Shown here one piece after another: positions 1 to 7,745 of a stretch of 23,361 nucleotides of DNA. The DNA is from JASHVB01 sp049522565. GTDB taxonomy: Bacteria > Pseudomonadota > Alphaproteobacteria > Acetobacterales > Acetobacteraceae. Position numbers and translations under genes: made by a program. Location: assembly GCA_049522565.1 (NCBI GenBank), contig JBEKNT010000052.1:1-23361 (forward strand), given 5' to 3'. Each line of letters starts with the position of its first letter. Position 1 is the first letter of the stretch. The notes beneath the pieces are model-generated. The model made no database searches, was not told the origin of the DNA, and was given only the letters and a program-made list of their open reading frames with translations.

Positions 1-1086
1 CTGCGCGGCGACCTCTCCCGCGCAGCGGGAGAGGTTTACGGACGGGATCCGCGCGACCGCGGCGGCCCTGCCCAACCGCTGCTCCTCGTGGAAAACCTCC
101 GCAAGCACTTCCCGGTCCGCGGCGGTCTGCTCAATCGCAAGGTCGCCACCGTGCAAGCCGTGGACGACGTCTCCTTCGCCATCCGCAAGGGTGAAACGCT
201 CGGCATTGTCGGTGAATCCGGCTGCGGCAAATCCACCACGGCACGCTTGCTCATGCGCCTCATCGAGCCGGACGCCGGCGCCACGGTGTTCGACGGCGAC
301 ATGGTCGGCAGCCGGTCCGGCATCAGCGTGAACGCGATGCGCCGGCAGATGCAGATGGTGTTCCAGGATAGCTACTCGTCGCTCAATCCGCGCATGACCA
401 TGGTGGACAGCATTTCCTACGCCCCGCGCATGCATGGCATCCCGCGCAACCAAGCCAGCGAGCGAGCGGAACACCTGCTGGAACAGGTCGGTCTGAACCC
501 GCGTACCTACGCGCGTCGTTACCCGCACGAGCTTTCCGGCGGCCAGCGGCAGCGCGCCAACATCGCCCGCGCGCTGGCGCTGGAACCGCGGCTGGTCATC
601 CTCGACGAAGCCGTCTCCGCGCTCGACAAATCGGTCGAGGCGCAGGTGCTGAACCTGCTCGCCGATCTCAAACAGCAGTTCAACCTGACCTACCTGTTCA
701 TCAGCCACGACCTGAACGTCGTCGAGTATGTCGCCGACCGCGTCCTGGTGATGTATCTCGGCCGCGTGGTGGAAACCGGTCCGGTCGAACAGATCTACCG
801 CTCCCCGCGCCACCCTTATACCCGAGCGCTGTTCGCATCGAAGCCGACGCTCGATCCTGACCGCCGCACCACCGAGATGCCGCTGACCGGCGATCCGCCG
901 AACCCGATCAATCCGCCGTCCGGCTGCCGCTTCCGGACGCGCTGCGCCTTCGCCCAGGCGGTCTGCGCGGACGCCACGCCGGACCTGTCGGCACCCTTCG
1001 GCGCGCCGCCGACCGACGGGCCCGCGCATCTCGTCGCCTGTCATCTGCCGGAAGCGCAAGTTGCAGCGGGGATCGGCCATGCCTGA
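1..1086 (+). CDS. Opp/Dpp-type ABC transporter ATP-binding protein, OppF/DppF-like (5' end not resolved)
   Basis: This is a cytoplasmic ATPase subunit that powers import of peptides or related small molecules through an Opp/Dpp (nickel/peptide) ABC permease. Visible motifs are Walker A GESGCGKST, the Q-loop VFQD, signature LSGGQRQR, Walker B LVILDEAVSALD and the H-loop SHD. The oligopeptide-transporter C-terminal domain follows, with a cysteine cluster (GCRFRTRC, then C, then ACHLP). The frame is open to position 1 with no ATG. The only canonical start in it, GTG at 88, falls inside the first beta strand (PLLLVENL), so the true start is probably further upstream, possibly outside the window. 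The next gene overlaps its 3' end, so binding-protein and permease genes are expected to the left. Family assignment is firm; substrate is unknown. Confidence 0.9.
   Translation: MRGDLSRAAGEVYGRDPRDRGGPAQPLLLVENLRKHFPVRGGLLNRKVATVQAVDDVSFAIRKGETLGIVGESGCGKSTTARLLMRLIEPDAGATVFDGDMVGSRSGISVNAMRRQMQMVFQDSYSSLNPRMTMVDSISYAPRMHGIPRNQASERAEHLLEQVGLNPRTYARRYPHELSGGQRQRANIARALALEPRLVILDEAVSALDKSVEAQVLNLLADLKQQFNLTYLFISHDLNVVEYVADRVLVMYLGRVVETGPVEQIYRSPRHPYTRALFASKPTLDPDRRTTEMPLTGDPPNPINPPSGCRFRTRCAFAQAVCADATPDLSAPFGAPPTDGPAHLVACHLPEAQVAAGIGHA
12..34. repeat. Perfect palindromic hairpin (10-bp stem, 3-nt loop)
   Basis: CCTCTCCCGC and GCGGGAGAGG form a perfect 10-bp inverted repeat around a GCA loop. 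Elements of this kind (CTCTCCCGC...GCGGGAGAG) are common dispersed palindromes in high-GC proteobacteria. Here it lies inside the open frame of the first ATPase gene, upstream of its conserved domain. A degenerate relative may exist at 8950-8983 (CCGCGCAGCGG, then GGGAGAAATCTACGGAC). I infer a dispersed repeat, not a terminator, because no T-run follows. Confidence 0.6.
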
Positions 1087-2098
1087 CGGCAGTATGCTAC
1101 AACAGCAGCCCGTGTTGGACGTCCAGAACCTCGCCGTGCGCTTCCGCCGCCGCGGCAGCGAGGTGCGGGCGGTGAACGGCGTGTCCTTCAGCCTGGCGCG
1201 CGGCGAGACGCTGACCATCCTCGGCGAATCGGGCTCCGGCAAGAGCGTCAGCCTGAAGGCACTGCTGCGCCTGCTGCCCGACTATACCGAGACGGCGGGC
1301 GAGGTGCGGCTGAACGGGGCAGAAATCCTCTCGCTGCCGCCGGCGGCTTTCGCGAAGCTGCGCGGCGGCGAAATCTCGATGATCTTCCAGGAGCCGATGA
1401 GCGCGCTCGATCCGGTCTATACGATCGGCCGACAGATCGCCGAGACGATCGTGCAGCACGAAGCCGTCGATCGCCGCACCGCCCGCGCCCGCGCACTGGA
1501 ATTGCTGGAGCGGGTGAAGATTCCCTCCGCCGCGCGACGGCTGGAGAACTATCCGCACGAGATGTCCGGCGGCATGCGGCAGCGCGCGATGATCGCATTG
1601 GCGCTGGCGTGTTCGCCCTCGGTGCTGCTGGCCGACGAGCCGACCACCGCGCTGGACGTTACCGTGCAGATCCAGATTCTTCTCCTGCTGCGCCAGTTGC
1701 AGCAGGAACTCGGCATGGCGATCGTGTTCGTAACGCACGATGTCGGCGCGGCGGCGGAAATCTCCGACCGCATCGCGGTGATGTATGCCGGACGCTTCGT
1801 GGAAACCGGCACCGCGCGGGAGATCATCCGCGCACCGCAACACCCCTACACGAAGGGATTGCTCGCCTCGACGGTGCATGGCGGCTTGCGCGGCTCGAAG
1901 CTGGAAGCGATCCCCGGCTCGCCGCCCAGCCTGGTGTCGCTGCCGCCCGGCTGCGCCTTCGCGCCGCGCTGCCGCTACGCGACCGACGCGTGCGTGCAGG
2001 ATGATGTGCCCGTCACGACGACACCGACCGGCGGCATGGTGCGCTGCCTGCGCGCCAGCGCTGTCGCCAAGACCCAACCGCAGGAAGTGAATGCATGA
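1079..2098 (+). CDS. Opp/Dpp-type ABC transporter ATP-binding protein, OppD/DppD-like
   Basis: This is the second ATPase of the same peptide-type importer, which pairs with the preceding subunit at the membrane. It shows Walker A GESGSGKS, Q-loop IFQEPMSALDP, signature MSGGMRQR, Walker B VLLADEPTTALD and H-loop THD. The C-terminal oligopeptide domain has the same Cys pattern (GCAFAPRC, later C and VRCL). The ATG at 1079 overlaps the upstream stop by 8 nt, indicating translational coupling; TTG 1061 and ATG 1094 are alternatives. The order here is F-type then D-type, the reverse of the classical opp/dpp order. Its stop overlaps the next start (ATGA at 2095-2098), tying transport to the small AtzG-like protein and amidase. 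Confidence 0.93.
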   Translation: MPDGSMLQQQPVLDVQNLAVRFRRRGSEVRAVNGVSFSLARGETLTILGESGSGKSVSLKALLRLLPDYTETAGEVRLNGAEILSLPPAAFAKLRGGEISMIFQEPMSALDPVYTIGRQIAETIVQHEAVDRRTARARALELLERVKIPSAARRLENYPHEMSGGMRQRAMIALALACSPSVLLADEPTTALDVTVQIQILLLLRQLQQELGMAIVFVTHDVGAAAEISDRIAVMYAGRFVETGTAREIIRAPQHPYTKGLLASTVHGGLRGSKLEAIPGSPPSLVSLPPGCAFAPRCRYATDACVQDDVPVTTTPTGGMVRCLRASAVAKTQPQEVNA

Positions 2099-2283
2099 AA
2101 CCGGCCATCAGCGAAGCAGCATTCGAAGTCCTCATCACCCAGACCGGGCTGCCGCTCAGCGCGGAGCAGAAGCGGGCGCTGTACGAACCCTATGCGCTGG
2201 TGGAGGCGATGGTGCTGCATGTCACCCAACCGATGCCGCGCGAGGCGGAGCCTTCGCTGATCTTCATTCCGGAGGTGCGGTAA
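2095..2283 (+). CDS. AtzG-like small protein (DUF4089 type), amidase partner
   Basis: This 62-residue protein has the length and look of the AtzG/DUF4089 family. AtzG is known to form a complex with the amidase AtzE (1-carboxybiuret hydrolase of cyanuric acid catabolism) and is structurally related to GatC. The sequence is mostly helical, with an early FEVLITQTGLPLSAEQ segment and a central YEPYALVEAMVL helix. The start overlaps the upstream ATPase stop (ATGA), with AGGAAG 7 nt before it. Its TAA overlaps the ATG of the amidase (TAATG). This tight coupling supports a stoichiometric complex with the downstream enzyme. No catalytic residues are expected. Assignment rests on size, motif impression and position. 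Confidence 0.8.
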   Translation: MKPAISEAAFEVLITQTGLPLSAEQKRALYEPYALVEAMVLHVTQPMPREAEPSLIFIPEVR

Positions 2284-3686
2284 TGGCGGACTTCTTCACC
2301 ATCGCCGAAGCGTCGCGTCAGATCGCCAGCAAACAGCTCTCGCCGGTCGAGTTGACGCAAGCCTGCCTCGACCGGATCAAGCAGCTCGATCCGATGCTGA
2401 ACGCCTTCCTGCTGGTGACGCAGGACCGCGCCATGGCGGACGCGCGGGCGGCGGAAGCCCGCATCATGGCCGGCCTGTCGCGCGGCAAGCTGGACGGCAT
2501 CCCGATCGCGCACAAGGACATCTACAACACCGCCGGCATCCGCACGACCGCGCATTCGAAACTGCTGCTGAACAACGTGCCGGAGCGCGACTCGACCGTC
2601 GTGCGCAAATGGGCCGACGCCGGCACGGTCATGCTCGGCAAGTTGGCGACGCACGAATTCGCCATGGGCGGGCCGAGTTTCGATCTGCCCTGGCCGCCGG
2701 CGCGCAATCCGTGGAACCCGGCGCACTTCACGGCGGGTTCGTCGTCCGGTACCGGAGCGGCGGTCGCCTCCGGCATGATCCTCGGTGGCACCGGATCGGA
2801 TACCGGCGGTTCGATCCGTGGCCCGGCGGCGTTGTGCGGGCTGGCCGGCATCAAGCCCACCTACGGGCTGTGCAGCCGTGCCGGCGTGCTGCCGCTGTCC
2901 TTCACCATGGACCATACCGGCCCGCTGGCCTGGACCGTAGAGGATTGCGCGCTGCTGTTGCAGGCGATGGCCGGTTACGACTCCGCCGATCCTGCCAGTG
3001 CCGATCGGCCGGTGGCGGACTTCACCGAGGACCTCGACCGCGGCGTCAAAGGGCTGCGCATCGGCGTGGTGCGGCATTTCTTCGAGCAGGACCATCCGGT
3101 CAGCGACACCACGCGGCTGCACATCGCACATGCGATGGATGTGTTCGAACATCTGGGCGCCGACATCACCGAGGTCACGCTGTCGCCGCTGGAGGAATGG
3201 AATGCCTGCGGCTGGATTATCCTGACCAGCGAGGCCTATGCGGTGCACGAGCCGTGGCTGAAGACGCGGTTCAACGACTATGGCGAGTTGCTGCGCGACC
3301 GGCTGGCGCTCGGTGGTTTGATCCGGGCCGGCGACTATGTGCAGGCGCTGCGCCGCCGCCGCGTGCTGTGCCTGGAGCTGAAGCAGGCCATGTCGAAGCT
3401 CGACATCCTGGTGTCCGCCGTGCAGCCGGCGGAGGCGCCGCCGATCGACGCGGTACCGAAATGGGCGATGCTGGAGCGGCCGTCGTTCACCATCCCGTTC
3501 AACCTGACGGGCTCGCCGGCAATCAGCGTGTGCAGCGGCTTCGGCGAAGGTGGCCTGCCGGTGGCGATGCAGCTCATCGGCAAGCCGTTCGCCGAGGCGA
3601 CGTTGTTCCGCGCCGGGCATGCGTACGAGCAAGCGATGAGCGGGCGACGCAAGCGGCCGGAAATGGCGTTGCCCGCGGCGGCGTAA
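2283..3686 (+). CDS. Amidase-signature hydrolase (AtzE/GatA-like)
   Basis: This 467-residue amidase-signature enzyme cleaves C-N amide bonds with a Ser-cisSer-Lys triad. The catalytic Lys is about residue 78 (IAHKDIYN). The glycine/serine loop AGSSSGTGAAVASG holds the cis-Ser at about 153-155, and the nucleophile is Ser177 in GSDTGGSIRGPAALCG. The length fits AtzE-like enzymes. The ATG at 2283 overlaps the AtzG-like stop; longer upstream readings in this frame cross the real atzG-like gene and are rejected. Such genes are often annotated as Glu-tRNA amidotransferase subunit A, but without gatB here and with an AtzG-like partner and ABC ATPases, a catabolic amide or ureido hydrolase is more likely. 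The substrate (biuret-like, oxalurate-like or other) cannot be read from sequence. Confidence 0.92.
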   Translation: MADFFTIAEASRQIASKQLSPVELTQACLDRIKQLDPMLNAFLLVTQDRAMADARAAEARIMAGLSRGKLDGIPIAHKDIYNTAGIRTTAHSKLLLNNVPERDSTVVRKWADAGTVMLGKLATHEFAMGGPSFDLPWPPARNPWNPAHFTAGSSSGTGAAVASGMILGGTGSDTGGSIRGPAALCGLAGIKPTYGLCSRAGVLPLSFTMDHTGPLAWTVEDCALLLQAMAGYDSADPASADRPVADFTEDLDRGVKGLRIGVVRHFFEQDHPVSDTTRLHIAHAMDVFEHLGADITEVTLSPLEEWNACGWIILTSEAYAVHEPWLKTRFNDYGELLRDRLALGGLIRAGDYVQALRRRRVLCLELKQAMSKLDILVSAVQPAEAPPIDAVPKWAMLERPSFTIPFNLTGSPAISVCSGFGEGGLPVAMQLIGKPFAEATLFRAGHAYEQAMSGRRKRPEMALPAAA

Positions 3687-3708
3687 CGCCAGGCAGCCAA
3701 CCATCCTC

Positions 3709-3729
3709 CCCTCGCCTTGTGGGCAAGGG
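3709..3729. repeat. Imperfect hairpin between the amidase and LysR genes
   Basis: CCCTCGCC and GGCAAGGG flank a 5-nt TTGTG loop, with one mismatch in an 8-bp stem; a G-run follows. It lies 23 nt after the amidase stop. It may help end the transport-amidase transcript, but there is no T-tract, and similar palindromes occur as dispersed repeats in high-GC genomes. Confidence 0.4.
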
Positions 3730-3808
3730 TCGGGGGGGACGTACATCCGAAGACAGCGGATGGTCTGCGCCCTCCCCACCGCCCGCCCGTTCTGGCATTG
3801 TGCACGCC

Positions 3809-4696
3809 ATGGACTCGGCAGACCTGCGGATCTTCGAAGCGGTGGCACGGCTCGGCGGCATGGGCCGCGCCGCTGAGGCGCTGCACACGGTGCAGTCCAA
3901 CGTCACCGCCCGCGTCCGCCAGCTCGAGGAAACTCTCGGCACCAAGCTGTTCCGCCGCCATGCGCGCGGCGTCGCGCTGACCTCGGCCGGTCACCGCCTG
4001 CTGCCCTACGCCCAGCGTGTGGCGCGGCTGCTGGAGGATGCGCGCCGCGCCGCACTGGACGACGGCTCGCCGCAGGGGCCGCTGGTCATCGGCGCGCTGG
4101 AGACCAGCACCGCGCTGCGCCTGTCGCGTCCCCTGGCTGCCTATGTCGCCGCCTATCCCGACGTGGACCTGACGCTGCGCACCGGCACCACCTGCGAACT
4201 GATCGAACAGGTGCTGGACCACCGGCTGGAGGGCGCCTTCGTGTGCGGCCCTCTCGCCCATCCCGACCTGCACACCACGTCCGTCTTCACCGAGGAGTTG
4301 GCCCTGCTCACCGCGCCTGCGATCGCCTCGCTGGACGCACTGACCGAGCGAGGCGACGTGCGCATCGTGGTGCTGCGCGCCGGCTGTTCCTATCGCCAGC
4401 GACTGGAAGAACTGCTGGCCAGGCGGGGCATTGCCGCCCCACGCGTGCTGGAGTTCGGCACGGTGGAGGCGCTGTTCGGCTGCGTGGCAGCCAATCTCGG
4501 CGTCACGCTGTTGCCGCGCGCCCTGATCGGTCCGGTCTGGCAGGAAGGGCGCGTCGCCGTGCACGCGTTGCCACCAGCCGATGCGCAGGTCGAAACCGTG
4601 TTCATCCGCCGGCAGGACGCCTACCTGTCCAGCGCGCTCGCCGCGTTCCTGGCTATGCTGCGACCCGTGTCCGGCCTACGGGTGGCAGCCGAATAG
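3809..4696 (+). CDS. LysR-family transcriptional regulator
   Basis: This 295-residue LysR-type regulator has an N-terminal winged helix (residues 1-60: DLRIFEAVARLGGMGRAAEALHTV, then QSNVTARVRQLEETLGTKLFRR and RGVALTSAG). A substrate-binding-type effector domain follows from about residue 90 (GPLVIGALETSTALRL onward). The ATG at 3809 places the HTH at the usual distance from the N-terminus; GTG 3800 is in frame and cannot be excluded. It lies 122 nt downstream of the amidase on the same strand, so it may regulate that operon. LysR regulators are more often divergent from their targets, so this is inference. It converges with the glycosyltransferase-like gene, leaving 22 nt between stops. Confidence 0.92.
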   Translation: MDSADLRIFEAVARLGGMGRAAEALHTVQSNVTARVRQLEETLGTKLFRRHARGVALTSAGHRLLPYAQRVARLLEDARRAALDDGSPQGPLVIGALETSTALRLSRPLAAYVAAYPDVDLTLRTGTTCELIEQVLDHRLEGAFVCGPLAHPDLHTTSVFTEELALLTAPAIASLDALTERGDVRIVVLRAGCSYRQRLEELLARRGIAAPRVLEFGTVEALFGCVAANLGVTLLPRALIGPVWQEGRVAVHALPPADAQVETVFIRRQDAYLSSALAAFLAMLRPVSGLRVAAE

Positions 4697-4718
4697 GCAG
4701 CCGTTCCCGCACCCGGCA

Positions 4719-5546
4719 TTACGAGTCCTCCAATCTTCGGCCATGAAGAAATCGGCGGGGTGGCCACGCCTTGTCAAACTCATTCACGTCCGCGGGCGCC
4801 GGCGTGTGCGAGTGCCAAATCCTAATTCGACCGCTTACCTGTTCGCCAAAGTTCCTGTAGTTGTACGCTATGGACAGCGTGTAAGGATTGAATCCAAGCA
4901 GTTCCATCGCAAGTGTGAGATACGGTTGGTCCGCCCAAACAGCAGCACCATCCATCGCAGTGCCGCAAAGCTCGCGCCACTTCTCCAGGACCCGCCACGC
5001 TTGTGGGGCACGCGTGAAGAACACGACCCCGGTATTGTATTGCAGTATGTCCCTTGAGTTGAACCCTATGTTATCAAGCACCTTCTCAAAGCCCCAGAAA
5101 TGCTCGAGGCTGTAGGCGGCCGCCTGGGCAGCGGCAATACCGTAAGTCTCGGCCTTCTCGAACCCCTGACTGATATCCAGGAGGATATGAGTATCAGTAT
5201 CAAGGAACACAAACGAATTGTATTCGGGAGGCAGAACCTCGAACATCTCGGTTTTCGCCAAAAGCCCCGGCAGCGCAAATGCATGCTCGATAACGCGCTC
5301 GAATGGCGCCGCCGGATCAAGGAACCCACGCGATTCGGCATTGGTAATCAGTAGCCGATCGACGCCAACGATACCTGCCGTTGTCGCGCTTTTGGCGGCT
5401 TCCTCGATGTGTGATCTGCCCCACGCGACATAAACGACGGCGCGTCGCCAATGATTCGCCGCCTTCGGCGTTCCCGGCCCAGTCCTAAGCAACCGACCAA
5501 CCGGCAGTAGCAACGTCGCGAGACGTTTGAGGTGTTGCGCGCTCAT
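4719..5546 (-). CDS. Putative glycosyltransferase, GT-A nucleotide-sugar transferase fold
   Basis: This 275-residue soluble protein resembles metal-dependent GT-A glycosyltransferases. It has a DXD motif at D116-T-D118 after a hydrophobic strand (NSFVFLDTDTHILLD), a later NTGVVFF segment (N171), a WADQPYL segment (D206) and a C-terminal IWHSH motif (H245, H247) that would complete the metal/diphosphate site. The sugar donor and acceptor are unknown. The first 20 residues are basic and hydrophobic and could associate with membrane, but no clear signal peptide is seen. The gene stands alone on this strand, and its DNA is visibly richer in A+T than its neighbours, which hints at horizontal acquisition. 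No polysaccharide cluster surrounds it. Confidence 0.7.
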   Translation of the reverse strand: MSAQHLKRLATLLLPVGRLLRTGPGTPKAANHWRRAVVYVAWGRSHIEEAAKSATTAGIVGVDRLLITNAESRGFLDPAAPFERVIEHAFALPGLLAKTEMFEVLPPEYNSFVFLDTDTHILLDISQGFEKAETYGIAAAQAAAYSLEHFWGFEKVLDNIGFNSRDILQYNTGVVFFTRAPQAWRVLEKWRELCGTAMDGAAVWADQPYLTLAMELLGFNPYTLSIAYNYRNFGEQVSGRIRIWHSHTPAPADVNEFDKAWPPRRFLHGRRLEDS

Positions 5547-5796
5547 ACGGAATTGCCGGAGGTTGTGAACGGTCGATCGTCAGCGATCCGGATCATCGTA
5601 CGCAGCACCGCATGCCGCAAGCTCCTGCGGAGGTGCCTGCCGCTGATAACCCGAACCGAGGATGTGCCAACCTCGCCTCGGCCCCTCCGTCAAGCATTGG
5701 CCATCGCCCCGGCAGATGCCGCCCATCACAATTAACCGCTTTGCCGGATGTCCGCGGTGCACCACGTTGCGACGAGTCAGCCAGGGAGCAGAACGC
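5547..5796. other. Intergenic region between divergent glycosyltransferase and MFS genes
   Basis: About 250 nt that should hold the promoters of both flanking genes. I saw no convincing -35/-10 pair, terminator, riboswitch consensus or conserved coding frame. Overlapping open frames on both strands here look like GC-driven shadows. Confidence 0.5.
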
Positions 5797-5880
5797 ATGA
5801 GCGCCAACAGCCGGACTGGTGACGGAACGTCGTCGGTGGCCGCTGCCCACCGTGCCCCGGATGGGAACAGGAGACGGTGA
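5797..5880 (+). CDS. Possible 27-codon leader ORF coupled to the MFS gene
   Basis: The ORF starts with MSANSRTG and ends with NRRR. An AGGGAG Shine-Dalgarno lies at 5783-5788, 8 nt before the ATG. Its TGA (5878-5880) overlaps the ATG of the MFS gene (TGATG), and its last codons AGG-AGA-CGG, uncommon Arg codons in such genomes, contain the MFS ribosome binding site. The arrangement suggests translational coupling or leader control. There is no family match, and a chance ORF is possible. Confidence 0.35.
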   Translation: MSANSRTGDGTSSVAAAHRAPDGNRRR

Positions 5881-7073
5881 TGAGTGCCACACCTGGCAGC
5901 CTGCGTATGTCCGCTCAGGCGACCGGCGCCAGCGTCGCGCTTGGCGGCATGCTGGCGCTCGCCGCGGGCATGGGGATCGGGCGGTTCGTCTACACGCCGA
6001 TCCTGCCCGACATGGCGGCGGCACTCGGCCTGACCAAGTCCGCGGCTGGCCTGATCGCCTCGGCCAACTTCCTTGGTTACCTGGCGGGCGCGATGCTCGC
6101 GGCGTTGCCGCATCTGCCGGGAGGACGCCGGACCTGGTTCCTTGGCGGCCTCGCCGCCAGTGCCGCGACCACCGCGGCGATGGCGCTGCCCGATGCCATG
6201 CCGGCGTTCCTGCTGCTGCGCTTCGTCGGCGGGGTGGCGAGCGCGTTCGTGCTGGTGCTCGGCTCGGCTCTGGTGCTGGATCAGCTTGCCCTGCTGCACC
6301 GGCCGGGGCGCGCCGCGCTGCATTTCGCCGGCGTGGGCGTGGGCATCGCCGCGTCGTCCGTGCTGGTCGACGTGCTGCACGGAGTGGGTGCGGACTGGCG
6401 CTCGCTATGGCTGGCATCCGGCGCGGTGGCGGCGCTCGCCGTGCCGCTGGCGGCGTGGCTGGTGCCGGATGCGGCAGACGAACCGGCGTCCCAACCGATG
6501 GCGGGAACCCGCGCGGCCCCCCTGCCCCGCGGCTTGGCTGCCCTGACGCTGTGCCACGGCCTGTTCGGCTTCGGCTATGCGGTAACGGCGACCTTCCTGG
6601 TCGCGGTGGTGCGAGCAGCGCCGCAGGCCCGCGCGCTGGAAGCGGTGGTGTGGCTGGTGGTGGGCCTGGCTGCCGCACCTTCCACCGCGGCCTGGGGCCG
6701 GATCGCCGCCCGCACCGGCCCGCTGCGCGCCTACGCTCTGGCGTGCGTGCTGGAAGCCGTGGGCGTCGCCGCCGGCGGCCTGTGGTCTACGCCAGCCGCC
6801 GCCTTGCTCGCGGCGGTCCTGCTCGGCGGCACGTTCATGGGCATCACCGCGCTGGGCTTCGCCGCCGCGCGCATGCTAAGCCCGCAGCAGCAGCGCCGCT
6901 CCTTCGCACTGATCACCGCCGGCTTCGGCCTGGGCCAGATCGCCGGGCCGATCGTCGCCGGAGTCTTGCTCGACCGCACCCACGGCTTCACCGCACCGTC
7001 TTTGCTGGCCGCGGCCGCGGTGGCGATCGCCGCGGTGATCGCCACCCGCGTGGCGCGCGCTGCCGACGCGTGA
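5880..7073 (+). CDS. MFS transporter, YbfB/YjiJ family
   Basis: This 397-residue inner-membrane protein has about 12 hydrophobic segments. The start, with GMGIGRFVYTPILPDMAAALGLTKSAAGLIASANFLGYLAGA, is typical of the YbfB/YjiJ (MFS_4) branch of the major facilitator superfamily. Substrates of this branch are largely undefined; drug or metabolite export is usually assumed. ATG 5880 is preferred because AGGAG lies 6 nt upstream (5869-5873); GTG 5877 is too close to it. It may be translationally coupled to a 27-codon upstream ORF. The 177-nt gap to the converging downstream gene contains only a weak GGCCG/CGGCC hairpin without a T-run. Confidence 0.9.
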   Translation: MSATPGSLRMSAQATGASVALGGMLALAAGMGIGRFVYTPILPDMAAALGLTKSAAGLIASANFLGYLAGAMLAALPHLPGGRRTWFLGGLAASAATTAAMALPDAMPAFLLLRFVGGVASAFVLVLGSALVLDQLALLHRPGRAALHFAGVGVGIAASSVLVDVLHGVGADWRSLWLASGAVAALAVPLAAWLVPDAADEPASQPMAGTRAAPLPRGLAALTLCHGLFGFGYAVTATFLVAVVRAAPQARALEAVVWLVVGLAAAPSTAAWGRIAARTGPLRAYALACVLEAVGVAAGGLWSTPAAALLAAVLLGGTFMGITALGFAAARMLSPQQQRRSFALITAGFGLGQIAGPIVAGVLLDRTHGFTAPSLLAAAAVAIAAVIATRVARAADA

Positions 7074-7250
7074 GGCTGCGTCGTTGCGCGTTGACCACGG
7101 GCCGGCGGCGGCCAACTCGCCCTGGATGAAACAAGGACGCATCGCCCGCCAGCGCACATCACGTTGCCGGATCAACGCGGCAGTCGCCGACCTGGCCGCG
7201 CGCATGCCACGGCCCAGAGGCGGTGCGACGCTGACGGAAGCTTCGGCCGC

Positions 7251-7712
7251 CTAGCTGATGGGATCCAACACAACCACGGGGATCTCGCGCTCCGTCTTGC
7301 GTTGGTAGTCGGCGTAGGGCGGCCAGAATTCCAGCGATTTCTCCCACAACCGCGCCCGCTCCTCGCCAGCCGCGGTCCTCGCGCGGGCCTGTATCTTCGC
7401 GGTCCCGACCTGAACTTCGACGTCCGGATTGGCGAGGATGTTACGATACCAGCCGGGGTGCTGCGGCGCTCCGCCTTTCGAGGCGATCACGAAATAGCTG
7501 TTGCCGTCGGTCCCATAGAACAGCGGGAAGACGTATTTTTCTCCTGACTTGCGGCCGGTCGTCGTCAGCAGCAACGACGGGACCGTGATCTCCGGGCGGC
7601 CCGGCTGGACCATCTTGTACATATGCCCCTCGGTGCCGCCGCTGGACAGGTAGCGGTTCGCATGGTCCTGCATCCACCCCGGCAGGTTGGGAGCCAGCTT
7701 GGCGTCGGTCAT
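7251..7712 (-). CDS. Nitroreductase/deazaflavin (F420)-dependent oxidoreductase-family protein
   Basis: This 153-residue protein has the split-barrel flavin-type fold of the Ddn/F420H2-dependent quinone reductase family. Typical segments are VPSLLLTTTGRKSGEKYVFPLFYG, SYFVIASKGGAPQHPGWYRNILANPDVEVQVG and a final FWPPYADYQRKTEREIPVVVLDP. Characterised members in actinobacteria use cofactor F420; many proteobacterial homologues have unknown cofactors. It lies 33 nt downstream of the amidohydrolase gene on the same strand, so the two are likely cotranscribed. A luciferase-like enzyme, another family with F420-using members, is encoded further upstream. Family assignment is strong; cofactor and substrate are inference. 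Confidence 0.88.
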   Translation of the reverse strand: MTDAKLAPNLPGWMQDHANRYLSSGGTEGHMYKMVQPGRPEITVPSLLLTTTGRKSGEKYVFPLFYGTDGNSYFVIASKGGAPQHPGWYRNILANPDVEVQVGTAKIQARARTAAGEERARLWEKSLEFWPPYADYQRKTEREIPVVVLDPIS

Positions 7713-7745
7713 GTTCTCGATCTCCGTTTGAACCCGCGCAGCGTA

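Noticed and set aside
2190..3848. 552-residue open frame on the minus strand
   Set aside because: It is antisense to the amidase, which has full catalytic motifs; the composition is typical of GC-driven shadow frames.
5819..7129. 436-residue open frame on the plus strand
   Set aside because: It is out of frame within the MFS gene, Arg/Gly-rich and with no membrane segments or motifs.
7126..7254. 42-codon ORF between convergent MFS and F420-type genes
   Set aside because: No good ribosome binding site and no recognisable protein pattern; likely chance.
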